DNA of 64,000 bases from Streptomyces luteogriseus (GCF_014205055.1 NZ_JACHMS010000001.1:5456001-5520000); one strand, 5' to 3'; positions 16,324 to 24,759 are shown, counted from the first letter of the stretch. Program-made: numbers and translations. The notes: a model not told the origin generated them from the letters alone.

Positions 16324-16788
16324 ATGGAAATCCTGTTCTACATCGTGCCCACGCTCATGATCGCGGTTGCTTCCTGTGCCGTGGTCGCGGTGATCCGCCG
16401 CTCCGTCCGGGTCAGCCGCGCCTGGAGCGGCGGCCTGACCGCCGAGGCCCGCTGTCTGCGGACGTACACCACGACGAGCGGGGGTGGCGACAGCTCGGTG
16501 CGCACCACTCTGCACCACGTGTACGAGTTCACCACGCGCGACGGCCGCGGCGTCCGCTTCGAGGAGCGGGGCGGGCCGGGGACGACCCTCGAGGGCGACA
16601 TCGTCACCGTGCACTACCCGGCGGACCGCCCGGAGCACGCCACGGCCAGGCCCCCGGCGCAGGGGAAGCTCGTCGCGGGCACGGGGTGCCTGCTCGCCTT
16701 CCTCGGCACGTTCATCCTTTTCGCCGTCGGCTTCATCGTGGTGACGTACGCGATGTTCTCCGCCGCGGGGGACTTCCCGCAGCCGTAG
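16324..16788 (+). CDS. DUF3592-type membrane protein
   Basis: 154 aa with SD GGGGGAG. An N-terminal helix (ILFYIVPTLMIAVASCAVVAVI) and a C-terminal helix (CLLAFLGTFILFAVGFIVVTYAMF) flank a small beta domain holding VYEFTTRDGRGVRFEE and GDIVTVHYPADRPEHA, the DUF3592 pattern. The function of the family is unknown. Confidence 0.8.
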   Translation: MEILFYIVPTLMIAVASCAVVAVIRRSVRVSRAWSGGLTAEARCLRTYTTTSGGGDSSVRTTLHHVYEFTTRDGRGVRFEERGGPGTTLEGDIVTVHYPADRPEHATARPPAQGKLVAGTGCLLAFLGTFILFAVGFIVVTYAMFSAAGDFPQP

Positions 16789-16799
16789 CGCTCCACATC

Positions 16800-16820
16800 T
16801 GACGGTCCGTCAACTACCCT
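16800..16820 (+). promoter_or_regulatory. Operator TGACGGTCCGTCA and -10 TACCCT before the acyl-CoA synthetase
   Basis: TGACGG-T-CCGTCA (16800-16812) is a perfect 6-bp inverted repeat. It runs into TACCCT (16815-16820), a TANNNT box 8 nt before ATG 16829. No SD is present, so the transcript is probably leaderless and the palindrome is the site of a repressor acting at the promoter. TetR-type regulators of acyl-CoA metabolism use sites of this form; the binder is unknown here. Confidence 0.6.
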
Positions 16821-16828
16821 GCGCGCCC

Positions 16829-18529
16829 ATGGACTCCAGGGCGAGCACGGTCGCCGAACTCATCGCCGCCGGCTGGGGCGACCGTCGCCCCGGCCTGCGA
16901 TGCGCAGACCGGACGCTGACGCACCACGAGGTCGCGGCGGGTGCCGCGGCCCGGGCGGCACTCCTCACGGACCTCCTCCCGCCGGCCGCCGAACCCCACC
17001 TCGGCGTGCTGCTCGACAACACCCCCGAGTTCCCGCTGTGGCTCGGCGCGGCGGCCCTGGCCGGGGCCGCGGTCGCCGGGGTCAACCCCACCCGGCGCGG
17101 TGCCGAACTCGCCCGCGACATCCTCCACACCGAGTGCCGCGTCCTGATCACCGAGCGGGCCCACCTGCCGCTGCTGGCGGGCCTGGACCTGCCGGGCGTG
17201 CGCCTGCTGGTGACGGACACGGCGGAGTACACCGAGCTGCTCACCCGCTACGCGGACGCCCGCCCGGACCCCTCCCGCGCCACCCCGCGCGACCGCTTCC
17301 TGCTCTACTTCACCTCCGGCTCGACGGGCGCCCCCAAGGCCGCGCTCTGCTCCCAGGGCCGCCTGGCCGCCGCCGGGCGCTCCCTGGCGGACCAGTTCTC
17401 CCTGTCCCCCGACGACGTCCACTACGTCTGCATGCCGATGTTCCACGGCAACGCGGTGATCGCCGACTGGGCACCCGCGCTGGTGACCGGTGCGACGGTG
17501 GCACTGCGCCGCCGCTTCTCGGCGTCCGGGTTCCTGCCGGACGTGCGCCGGTACGGGGCGACGTACTTCACGTATGTGGGCCGCGCGGTCCAGTACGTCC
17601 TCGCGACCGCGCCGCGAGAGGACGACCGGGACAACCCCCTGCGCCTTGGCTTCGGCACGGAGGCGGGAGCGGTGGACGCGGCGGCCTTCGAGCGGCGGTT
17701 CGGGGTGCGGCTGGTGGAGGGCTACGGCTCGTCGGAGGGCGGGGCGGCGATCGCGTTCTCGCCGGGCACCCCGCCGGGCGCGGTCGGCCGGGCGGCACCC
17801 GGGCTCGTCGTCCTCGACCGGGAGACCGGCGAGGAGTGCCCGGCGGGCGTCTTCGACGGGGCGGGGCGGCTGCTCAACGGGGACGAGGCGATCGGCGAAC
17901 TGGTCAACCGCGGCCCCAGCCCCTTCGAGGGCTACTGGCGCAACCCCGAGGCGGAAGCCGAGCGCCGCAGACGGGGGTCCCCCCGCTCGAGCGAAGCCGA
18001 GAGTGGGGGAGGCTGGTACTGGACGGGCGACCTCTTCTACCGGGACACCGACGGCTACCTCTACTTCGCCGGCCGCACCGACGACCGCCTCCGCGTCGAC
18101 GGCGAGAACCTCGCCGCGGCGATGATCGAGAACATCCTCGCCCGCTACGAGGGTGCGGAGGCGGTGTGCGTGTACGCCGTACCGGACCCGGTCACCGGCG
18201 ATCAGGTCATGGCCACGCTCGCCGGAACCTTCGACCCGCTGTCCTTCGCGGAGTTCCTTCTCGCCCAGCCGGACCTGGGGACGAAGATGGCACCCCGGTT
18301 CGTGCGGGTGGTGGAGCGGATGCCGGTGACGGCCACCCACAAGATCCGCCGGGCGGAGCTGCGCAGGGAGGGCCTCACCTGCGCGGACCCGGTGTGGCGG
18401 AGGGAGCCGGGGGAGCGCGCCTACCGCAGGATCGCCGACGGGGATCCCGAAAACGCTGAGGGGCCCCTCGCTCCCACGAGAGGCCCCTCATCCGTGCGCC
18501 GCCAGGGACTCGAACCCCGGACCCGCTGA
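16829..18529 (+). CDS. AMP-dependent acyl-CoA synthetase/ligase
   Basis: 566 aa as read. The adenylate-forming motifs are complete: P-loop-like YFTSGSTGAPKAA (about 161-173), GYGSSEG (about 298), YWTGDLFYRDTDGY and the catalytic Lys in PVTATHKIRR. It activates a carboxylic acid to acyl-AMP and then acyl-CoA; the substrate is not clear, and medium- or long-chain fatty acids are likely. Two oddities: an in-frame palindromic repeat (17973-18011) inserts about 14 residues before YWTGDL, and the reading frame lacks a stop until it has crossed the terminator hairpin and 35 bp of the antisense tRNA-Lys, giving the tail RRQGLEPRTR. Confidence 0.88.
   Translation: MDSRASTVAELIAAGWGDRRPGLRCADRTLTHHEVAAGAAARAALLTDLLPPAAEPHLGVLLDNTPEFPLWLGAAALAGAAVAGVNPTRRGAELARDILHTECRVLITERAHLPLLAGLDLPGVRLLVTDTAEYTELLTRYADARPDPSRATPRDRFLLYFTSGSTGAPKAALCSQGRLAAAGRSLADQFSLSPDDVHYVCMPMFHGNAVIADWAPALVTGATVALRRRFSASGFLPDVRRYGATYFTYVGRAVQYVLATAPREDDRDNPLRLGFGTEAGAVDAAAFERRFGVRLVEGYGSSEGGAAIAFSPGTPPGAVGRAAPGLVVLDRETGEECPAGVFDGAGRLLNGDEAIGELVNRGPSPFEGYWRNPEAEAERRRRGSPRSSEAESGGGWYWTGDLFYRDTDGYLYFAGRTDDRLRVDGENLAAAMIENILARYEGAEAVCVYAVPDPVTGDQVMATLAGTFDPLSFAEFLLAQPDLGTKMAPRFVRVVERMPVTATHKIRRAELRREGLTCADPVWRREPGERAYRRIADGDPENAEGPLAPTRGPSSVRRQGLEPRTR
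17973..18011 (+). repeat. Dispersed palindromic Streptomyces repeat inside the CDS
   Basis: Arms TCCCCCCGCTC and GAGTGGGGGA can pair with one bulge around the loop GAGCGAAGCCGA. I recognise this as a short repeat scattered through Streptomyces genomes, usually between genes. Here it lies in frame within the ligase gene and encodes GSPRSSEAESGGG. Confidence 0.7.
18457..18490. terminator. Terminator after tRNA-Lys copy 2
   Basis: A 14-bp stem with one mismatch (TGAGGGGCCCCTCG / CGAGAGGCCCCTCA) and a 6-nt loop lies 4 nt beyond the tRNA 3' end. It overlaps the end of the acyl-CoA synthetase frame on the other strand and can serve both. Confidence 0.8.
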
Positions 18530-18568
18530 TTAAGAGTCAGCTGCTCTAACCAACTGAGCTAGCGGCGC
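18495..18568 (-). tRNA. tRNA-Lys(CTT), copy 2
   Basis: Same 74-nt sequence as copies 1 and 3, anticodon CTT. The 3' third is overlapped antisense by the end of the acyl-CoA synthetase frame. Confidence 0.98.
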
Positions 18569-18619
18569 ATGACTCCCGCCTGCCGCCGGAATCGTGGTCC
18601 GCGGCGGGCGACGGAGAAA

Positions 18620-18654
18620 ATACTACCCAATCCCGAGGAGTGCTCCGGACCACC
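18620..18654 (-). promoter_or_regulatory. Promoter region of tRNA-Lys copy 2
   Basis: GGTGGTCCGGAGCAC (18654-18640), 14 nt, then -10-like TAGTAT (18625-18620). The layout equals that at copy 1, but the leader to the tRNA is 51 nt here instead of 14. Confidence 0.6.
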
Positions 18655-18695
18655 CGGGCGAGGGCCGGTGCCGCGGCAGGCGGCCCGCCGCGGCA

Positions 18696-19454
18696 CTAGA
18701 TCGCCAGGGAGAGCAGGACCGGTGCCGCGTGGCGGTTGAGGGCGTCGGCGGCCTGGCGCAGGCGGTGCGCGTGCTCGACCGGGAGGGACAGGGCGAGGCA
18801 GCCGACGGAGGAGCCGGCCGTGATCGGGACGGCCGCGCAGACCGTGCCGACCGCGTACTCCTGGAGGTCCAGGACGGGCACGGTGGGCGGCTGGGCCTCC
18901 AGGCGGGAGAGTAGGAGCCGGTCGCTGGTGATGGTGCGGGAGGTGAGGCGGGCCATCCTGTGCCGGGCGAGGTGGTCGCGGCGCCCCGCGTGGTCGAGCT
19001 GGGTGAGCAGGCTCTTGCCGATGGCGGTGGCATGGGCCGAGGAGCGGAAGTCGACCCACTCGTTGACCTTGGGCGCGGCCGGGCTGTCGGCGTACTGGGT
19101 GATGCTGATCTCGCCGTCGACGTACCGGCTCATGTAGACGGCGGCGCCGACCGAGTCGCGCAGCCGGTCGAGGGTGCGCTGGAGCTTGTCGCGCAGGGCC
19201 TGCTCACGATGATGGGCGGAGCCGAGGCGGGCCAGGGTCTCGCCCGTGACGTACGCGCCGTCGGCGATCTGCTCCACGTAGCCCTCGCGGCGCAGCATGC
19301 GCAGGAGCGCGGTCAACCGCTCCGGTGTGATGCCGGTGTGTTGGGTTATCTCGGCGTCGGTGACACCGCTGGAACCGCGCGCCACCGTCTCCAGGACGCG
19401 CAGGGCTTCCTGGGCCGAGTGGTACGGGGTGGTCGGCTCGTGCTTCAGCGCCAC
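18696..19454 (-). CDS. IclR-family transcriptional regulator
   Basis: 252 aa from GTG 19454 with GGGGGAG upstream. The N-terminal winged HTH (ALRVLETVARGSSGVTDAEITQHTG ... LRREGYVEQ) precedes the IclR effector domain: AVYMSRYVDGEISITQYAD, HATAIGKSLL and the C-terminal region AVPITAGSSVGCLALSLP. Such proteins bind small carboxylates. It lies directly downstream of the importer operon on the same strand and is the likely regulator of the importer, amidase and racemase-fold genes. Confidence 0.9.
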   Translation of the reverse strand: MALKHEPTTPYHSAQEALRVLETVARGSSGVTDAEITQHTGITPERLTALLRMLRREGYVEQIADGAYVTGETLARLGSAHHREQALRDKLQRTLDRLRDSVGAAVYMSRYVDGEISITQYADSPAAPKVNEWVDFRSSAHATAIGKSLLTQLDHAGRRDHLARHRMARLTSRTITSDRLLLSRLEAQPPTVPVLDLQEYAVGTVCAAVPITAGSSVGCLALSLPVEHAHRLRQAADALNRHAAPVLLSLAI

Positions 19455-19565
19455 GGTGGTCTCCCCCTGCGCTTGCTGTAGGGCCGTAATCCGGTCAGTG
19501 AACCTTTTCCAGGTTAACCGGCAAAGGGCTTGCGGGGAGCGGGGGTTGACAAGATTCCCGGGGCC

Positions 19566-19618
19566 CCGGACTGGGGCAATGGCACTCTGGCATTTGCCAA
19601 TGGCATGCCCCAGTCCGG
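19566..19618. terminator. Long hairpin between importer operon and iclR-type gene
   Basis: Perfect 13-bp arms CCGGACTGGGGCA and TGCCCCAGTCCGG enclose 27 nt that hold the further palindrome TGGC-ATT-TGCCA. It lies 45 bp beyond the ATPase stop and about 110 bp before the IclR start. A terminator is the simplest reading, but the nested symmetry could also be an operator. Confidence 0.6.
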
Positions 19619-19662
19619 TCCTGTGCGAGGGATCCGCCGTTCTGCCTGTTCACGGGGTGTAG

Positions 19663-20487
19663 TCACAGCACTGCGCTGAGGAACTCCCGTGTCCGGTCCA
19701 GCTCGGGGTCGCTGAAGATCTTTTCCGGCGTTCCCGACTCGATGATGCGGCCCGAATCGAACATCAGCACCTGGTCGGAGATGTCCCGGGCGAAATTCAT
19801 CTCGTGGGTCACACAGAGCATCGTGATGTCCGTGGAGCGGGCGATGTCCCTGAGGACGTCGAGCACGCCCGCGACCAGCTCGGGGTCGAGCGCGGAGGTC
19901 ACCTCGTCCAGGAGCAGCACCTGCGGGCGCATCGCCAGGGCCCGGGCGATCGCCACCCGCTGCTGCTGGCCTCCGGAGAGCTGGGCCGGGTGCGCGTCGC
20001 ACTTGTCGGCCAGGCCCACCATGTCCAGCAGGCCCTTGGCCCGCTCCACCGCCTCGTCCTTCGACATGCCGAGGACGGTGACCGGCGCCTCGGTGATGTT
20101 CCGCAGCACCGTCATGTTCGGGAACAGGTTGAACTGCTGGAAGACCATCCCGATCTTCTTGCGGACCTCGCGGACCTGCTTGTCGGAGGCCGGGAACAGC
20201 TGCTGCCCGTCGACCGTGATCGTGCCCTCGTCGGGCTTGAGCAGGGTCATCAGCAGCCGCAGGATCGTCGTCTTGCCGGATCCGGACGGGCCGATCAGGG
20301 TGACGTGCTTGCCGGCGTCGACCGAGAAGTCCAGGTGGTCCAGGACCGTGTTGCTCCCGAACCGCTTGGTGACCTGTTCCAGCCGGATCAGCTCGCCGGC
20401 GCTCCGGGCGGGGTTCTTCTCGGGGTTGGTCCCGGGATTGGGGAGAGTGTCAGTGGGCAAGGCGTCGCTCCAGGGCTCGCAGGGCAA
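19663..20487 (-). CDS. ABC transporter ATP-binding protein, polar amino acid/ectoine type (EhuA-like)
   Basis: About 274 aa. Walker A GPSGSGKTT, Q-loop VFQQFNLFPNMTVL, signature LSGGQQQRV, Walker B VLLLDEVTSALDPE and the H-loop VTHEMNFA are all present; the family is the HisP/GlnQ group. It energises the permease pair upstream. ATG 20487 makes a 38-bp overlap with the permease gene; TTG 20460 would give a shorter overlap. Last gene of the importer operon. Confidence 0.92.
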   Translation of the reverse strand: MPCEPWSDALPTDTLPNPGTNPEKNPARSAGELIRLEQVTKRFGSNTVLDHLDFSVDAGKHVTLIGPSGSGKTTILRLLMTLLKPDEGTITVDGQQLFPASDKQVREVRKKIGMVFQQFNLFPNMTVLRNITEAPVTVLGMSKDEAVERAKGLLDMVGLADKCDAHPAQLSGGQQQRVAIARALAMRPQVLLLDEVTSALDPELVAGVLDVLRDIARSTDITMLCVTHEMNFARDISDQVLMFDSGRIIESGTPEKIFSDPELDRTREFLSAVL

Positions 20488-21100
20488 GGGAGGCCAGGTA
20501 GGAAATGACGATGAAGGCCACGCCGATCACCGTCAGCGGCTCGGTGAACTGGAAGTGCTCCTGCGAGTACAGGCGCGCCTGGCCGAGCATCTCCAGCACG
20601 GTGATCGCCATGACCATCGGGGTGTCCTTGAGCATGGAGATGACGTAGTTCCCGAGCGCGGGGACGACCCGGCGCACGGCCTGCGGCAGGATCACCGCGG
20701 TCCACGTCCGGTGCAGCGGCAGGTTCAGTGCCGTCGCCGCCTCCCACTGGCCGACCGGCACGGCCTCGATACCGGCCCGGTAGACCTGCATCGTGTACGT
20801 CGAGTAGTGCAGCCCGATCGCGAAGACACCGGTGGTCAGCGCCGAGAAGGTCAGGCCCCATTCGGGCAGCACGTAGAAGAGGAAGAACAGCTGCACCAGC
20901 AGCGGGGTGTTGCGGACGAACTCCGTGACCACGCCCACCGGCCAGGTCACCCAGCGCGAGGGCACCCGCATCAGCAGCGCCCACACCAGGCCCAGCACGA
21001 ACGAGATCAGCGAACCGAGGGCCAGGATCTGCACGGTGACCAGCAGACCGTCCCAGAGGTGCGGCATGAAGCCGCTGACTGCGCTCCAGTCCCACTTCAT
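20450..21100 (-). CDS. ABC transporter permease (EhuD-like)
   Basis: 216 aa HisM/GlnP-type permease with about five helices. The start LLVTVQILALGSLISFVLGL, NTPLLVQLFFLFY and the EAA-type loop (EAATALNLPLHRTWTAVILP) are typical. It overlaps the second permease by 4 bp (ATGA), which indicates coupling. It forms the membrane channel as a heterodimer with its neighbour. Confidence 0.9.
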   Translation of the reverse strand: MKWDWSAVSGFMPHLWDGLLVTVQILALGSLISFVLGLVWALLMRVPSRWVTWPVGVVTEFVRNTPLLVQLFFLFYVLPEWGLTFSALTTGVFAIGLHYSTYTMQVYRAGIEAVPVGQWEAATALNLPLHRTWTAVILPQAVRRVVPALGNYVISMLKDTPMVMAITVLEMLGQARLYSQEHFQFTEPLTVIGVAFIVISYLASLALRALERRLAH

Positions 21101-21813
21101 GCGACAGCACCTCCCACACCGGTGGTCTGCGGACGGTCCAGCTCCTGGTCGGGCGTGCTCCCGACCTTCTTGCCCGTGCCGGCCTTGAGCTTGCGCTCCA
21201 GGCCGCGCATGCCGCGGGTCAGGACGAAGGCGATCACGAAGTAGATCAGCAGCACGATCGTGTAGATCTCCGCGCTCTCCTGGAGCGCGAGGCGCACCAG
21301 GTTGCCGCTGAACGCCAGGTCACCCATGCCCATGATGGACACCAGAGCGGTGCCCTTGAGCAGTTCGACCAGCAGGTTGGAGAACGGCGGGATCATCTCC
21401 GGCACGGCCTGCGGCAACAGGATCAGCCGCAACCGCTGCCAGGGCGTGAAGCTGAGCGCGATCCCGCCCTCCTTCTGCGCCGGGTCGACCGCGTTCAGCG
21501 CGCCGCGCACGATCTCGGAGCCGTACGCCCCGTAGGTCAGGCCGAGCGCGAGGGTGCCCGCCCACAGCGGCACCAGCTGCCAGCCGAAGGCGATGGGCAG
21601 CACGAAGTAGACCCAGAAGATCATCACCAGCGCCGACGTGCCGCGGAACACCTCGGTGTAGACGCCCGCGAGGAAGCGGACGATCCACAGCCGGTGGGTG
21701 CGCGCCACGCCGACGACGAAGGACACCGCGGCGCCCAGCAGGGCGCTGCAGACGAGCAGCTGGATCGTGACCCAGACGCCTTTGAGTACGAGTTCCCAGA
21801 GTCCCGAGGTCAT
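21097..21813 (-). CDS. ABC transporter permease (EhuC-like)
   Basis: 238 aa. The HisM-type motifs VWVTIQLLVCSALLGAAVSF, RGTSALVMIFWVYFVLP and the EAA-like loop around QKEGGIALSFTPWQRLRLI are visible. A charged C-terminal tail contains GKKVGSTPDQELDRP. The ATG overlaps the binding-protein stop by 4 bp. Confidence 0.9.
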   Translation of the reverse strand: MTSGLWELVLKGVWVTIQLLVCSALLGAAVSFVVGVARTHRLWIVRFLAGVYTEVFRGTSALVMIFWVYFVLPIAFGWQLVPLWAGTLALGLTYGAYGSEIVRGALNAVDPAQKEGGIALSFTPWQRLRLILLPQAVPEMIPPFSNLLVELLKGTALVSIMGMGDLAFSGNLVRLALQESAEIYTIVLLIYFVIAFVLTRGMRGLERKLKAGTGKKVGSTPDQELDRPQTTGVGGAVA

Positions 21814-22751
21814 CCGCCGCAGAGCTCCTTCGCGGTCAGATCCGTCATCTCGGCCTCCGTGAAACCGAAGGGCTTGAGGATGCGGAAGAGTTCGCCGCTC
21901 TTCTTGAGCTTGCGCAGCTCGACGTTGAAGGCGTCCCGCAGGTTGGTCTCGGTCGGCCGGAACGCGAAGGCGCCTCCGTCGACGTGCGGCTTGCCGCCCA
22001 CGATCGGCTTGAACGGCTCGGTGGCCTCCGCCTTGGCGGACTTCTTCACCACCTCGCGCACGGTGAGCGCCGTACCGGCGAACACGTCCACGCGCCCCGC
22101 CTCGACCGCGTTCAGGCCCGCGACCTGGTCCGGGACGATCAGGATCTCGCTCTCCTCGTACCCCGCCTCGACGGCGTACTGGATCTCGGCGTAGCCGGTC
22201 CCGGTGGCGAACTTCGCCTTCTTCTCGACGACGTCCTTGTAGCTGCGCAGCCCCTTCGGGTTGCCCTTGCGCACGATGAACGCGTCGAGCATCTGGTAGT
22301 CGGGGTCGGCGAAGATGACCTGCTCGCAGCGCTCGGGGTTGACGTACATCCCGGCGGCCACGACGTCGAACTGCTGGGAGTTCAGGCCCGGGATGAGCGA
22401 GCCGAACTCGGTCGGCACGGGCTGCACCCGGTCGACGCCGAGACGCTTGAAGATCACCTTGGCCAGTTCCGGCGCCTCGCCGGTCAGCTCGCCGTTCTTG
22501 TCGATGAAGCCGAACGGGATCTCGCCGGCGATGCCGAGGCGGACGACGCCCGCCGCCCGGAGCCGGCCGAGCAGGTCACCGCCCTTGACGTCCGACGCGG
22601 TGGCGACCCTGCTGCATCCGGCGGCACCCAGCGCGCCGAGCGCCGCGACCCCCGCGAGCAGCGACCGGCGGGTGGGCCCGGAGACGGGCCCGGGTATGGG
22701 TTCGGGACTTCGCAGTGTGCTTCTGTGTGGGCTTCTCTGTGGTGGAGCCAT
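21810..22751 (-). CDS. Substrate-binding lipoprotein (EhuB-like, Tat signal)
   Basis: 313 aa from ATG 22751; ATG 22775 is an alternative. The N-terminus carries a twin-arginine signal PTRRSLLAG and a lipobox GAAGC, so a folded lipoprotein is exported by Tat. The SBP_bac_3 fold follows: VRLGIAGEIPFGFIDKNGELTGE, GLNSQQFDVVAAGMYVNPERCEQV and ATGTGYAEIQYAVEAG. This family binds polar amino acids; automated annotation often calls close relatives ectoine/hydroxyectoine-binding EhuB. The neighbouring enzymes do not include known ectoine hydrolases, so the true ligand is open. Confidence 0.88.
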   Translation of the reverse strand: MAPPQRSPHRSTLRSPEPIPGPVSGPTRRSLLAGVAALGALGAAGCSRVATASDVKGGDLLGRLRAAGVVRLGIAGEIPFGFIDKNGELTGEAPELAKVIFKRLGVDRVQPVPTEFGSLIPGLNSQQFDVVAAGMYVNPERCEQVIFADPDYQMLDAFIVRKGNPKGLRSYKDVVEKKAKFATGTGYAEIQYAVEAGYEESEILIVPDQVAGLNAVEAGRVDVFAGTALTVREVVKKSAKAEATEPFKPIVGGKPHVDGGAFAFRPTETNLRDAFNVELRKLKKSGELFRILKPFGFTEAEMTDLTAKELCGG

Positions 22752-22857
22752 GGGCGCGCGGCTACCCGACCGCATCCGAGTTATTCCGGTCTTTTCAAGC
22801 CCCGCACTTACCCCGTGCGCCCTTGACCCGAGCGGCGGTGGGCACTCCCATGGAGGC

Positions 22858-23352
22858 ATGGCTGATCGCTACATCGAAGTCTCGCTGGTCAAGCGCGACG
22901 TGACCTGCACGGCCAGGCTGCTGGACGACCGCGCGCCCATCACCTGCGCGGCCGTCTGGGATTCCCTTCCACTGGCCGGCGACGTCTACCACGCGAAGTA
23001 CGCACGCAATGAGATCTACGCCCTTTTCCCACCCTTCGCCCCATCCGAGCCACCCCTGGAAAACCCGACCATCACTCCCATTCCCGGCGACCTGTGCTAT
23101 TTCACCTTCGCCGGGGCGGAGTTGGGGACCAAGGCCTACGGCTACGACCGCGAGGTCCGGGCCGGGACCACGCTCGTCGACCTCGCCCTGTTCTACGAGC
23201 GCAACAACCTGCTGCTGAACGGCGATGTCGGCTGGGTCCCCGGCATCGTCTGGGGCCAGGTCGTCGACGGCCTGGAGACCATGGCCGAGGCGTGCAACGA
23301 CCTGTGGAGGTCGGGAGCGGCGGGGGAGTCGCTCAGCTTCCGGCGGGTGTAG
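22858..23352 (+). CDS. DUF3830 family protein
   Basis: 164 aa from ATG 22858 with GGAGG 4 nt upstream. It begins RYIEVSLVKRDVTCTARLLDDRAP, continues with HAKYARNEIYALFPPF and GDLCYFTF, and ends with WVPGIVWGQVVDGLE, the DUF3830 pattern (cyclophilin-like beta barrel by family annotation). It is divergent from the binding-protein gene with 106 bp between starts, and its stop overlaps the convergent amidase by 20 bp. Its presence with this importer and amidase set suggests a dedicated catabolic or accessory role. Confidence 0.8.
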   Translation: MADRYIEVSLVKRDVTCTARLLDDRAPITCAAVWDSLPLAGDVYHAKYARNEIYALFPPFAPSEPPLENPTITPIPGDLCYFTFAGAELGTKAYGYDREVRAGTTLVDLALFYERNNLLLNGDVGWVPGIVWGQVVDGLETMAEACNDLWRSGAAGESLSFRRV

Positions 23353-24742
23353 GCCGGCCGGCCGAGGCCACCCCGGCCCCGTACAGCGCGTGGGCCGCCC
23401 GCAGCACCAGATCGTCCCGGTGCCGGGCGGCCACGAGCTGGAGCCCGATCGGCAGACCGTCCGCGTCGGCGCCGACCGGCACGCTCGCAGCGGGCTGCTG
23501 CGTCATGTTGAAGGGGTAGGTGAACGGGGTCCAGCCCGTCCACCGCCGATGGCCGGATCCCTTCGGCACCTCGGCGCCCGCCTCGAACGCCGTGAGCGGC
23601 ATGGTCGGCGTGACGAGCAGGTCGTAGGTGTCGTGGAAGCGGCCCATCCGGCGTCCCAGGTCCATCCGCACGTCCACCGCGGCCAGATAGTCCAGCGCCG
23701 AGTAGCGGGCGCCCCGCGCGCAGATCTCCCGCAGGCCCGGGTCCAGCAACTCCCGCTGGTGCGGGCCCAGGTGCTGCGTCACCCGGGCCGCCCCGCTGAA
23801 CCACAGGGTGTGGAAGGCCTCCACCGGGTCGGTGAGATCCGGATCGGTCTCCGTGACGTACGCGCCGAGCTCCGCCAGCCGCTCCACCGCCTGCCGCACC
23901 GCCCTCGCGACCGTCGGCTGCACCGCCACCTGCCCGCCCAGCGACGGCGAGTACGCCACCCGCAGCCCGCGCACCCCGCCCGCCAGACCGTCGGTGTACG
24001 GACCGGCCGGGGCGGACAGCGCCGACCAGTCGCGCGAGTCCGGATGCCCGATCACGTCCATCAGCAGCGCCGCGTCGGCCGCGTCCCGGGTCATCGGCCC
24101 GACGTGCGCCAGCGTCCCGAACGCGCTCGCCGGGTAGAGCGGCACGCGCCCGTACGTCGGCTTCAGCGCGAAGATCCCGCAGAACGAGGCGGGGATGCGG
24201 ACGCTGCCCCCGCCGTCCGTGCCCAGCGACAGCGGTCCCGCGCCCAGTGCCACGGCCGCCGCGCTGCCGCCGCTCGACCCGCCCGCGGTGCGCGAGGGGT
24301 CGCACGGGTTGCGCGTGATCCCGCTGAGCGGCGAGTCCGTCACGCCCTTCCAGCCGAACTCGGGGGTCGTCGTCTTGCCGATGAACACCGCCCCGTGCTC
24401 GCGCAGCCGGGCCACCGACGGCGCGTCCTCGTCCCACCGCCCCGCCGGATCCACGGCCCTCGACCCGCGCAGGGTGGGCGCCCCGCGCTGCAGCAGGATG
24501 TCCTTGACGGTGACCGGCACCCCGTCGAGCAGGCCCCGTGGCTCACCGCGCCGCCATCGCTCCTGAGACTCCCGGGCCTGCTCCAGGGCCTCTTCCGCGG
24601 TCAGCCGGACGAAGGCGTTCACCTCCGGCTGGATCGCCTCGGCCCGCTCCAGCGCCGCCCGTGTCGCCTCCACGGGACTCCACTCGCCCTTGCGGTACCC
24701 GTCGAGAAGCCGTGCGGCGGTCAGCTCGGTGAGCTCGGTCAT
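23333..24742 (-). CDS. Amidase-signature-family hydrolase
   Basis: 469 aa from ATG 24742 with GGGAGGGTGG upstream. The Ser-cisSer-Lys triad is present: Lys in PVTVKDILL (about 76), the GGSSGGSAAAVALG loop (about 150-165) and the nucleophile region TDGGGSVRIPASFCG. Family members cut amide bonds of small amides, nitrile products, allophanate or carbamoyl groups. It follows the dehydrogenase gene by 17 bp in an operon and shares the locus with the importer, so it likely acts on the imported compound or an early product. Confidence 0.9.
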   Translation of the reverse strand: MTELTELTAARLLDGYRKGEWSPVEATRAALERAEAIQPEVNAFVRLTAEEALEQARESQERWRRGEPRGLLDGVPVTVKDILLQRGAPTLRGSRAVDPAGRWDEDAPSVARLREHGAVFIGKTTTPEFGWKGVTDSPLSGITRNPCDPSRTAGGSSGGSAAAVALGAGPLSLGTDGGGSVRIPASFCGIFALKPTYGRVPLYPASAFGTLAHVGPMTRDAADAALLMDVIGHPDSRDWSALSAPAGPYTDGLAGGVRGLRVAYSPSLGGQVAVQPTVARAVRQAVERLAELGAYVTETDPDLTDPVEAFHTLWFSGAARVTQHLGPHQRELLDPGLREICARGARYSALDYLAAVDVRMDLGRRMGRFHDTYDLLVTPTMPLTAFEAGAEVPKGSGHRRWTGWTPFTYPFNMTQQPAASVPVGADADGLPIGLQLVAARHRDDLVLRAAHALYGAGVASAGRPTPAGS

Positions 24743-24759
24743 CCACCCTCCCAGGAACG

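Noticed and set aside
21810..22859. Binding-protein start at 22859
   Set aside because: It would overlap the divergent DUF3830 start and put about 36 extra residues before the Tat signal; ATG 22751 is preferred.
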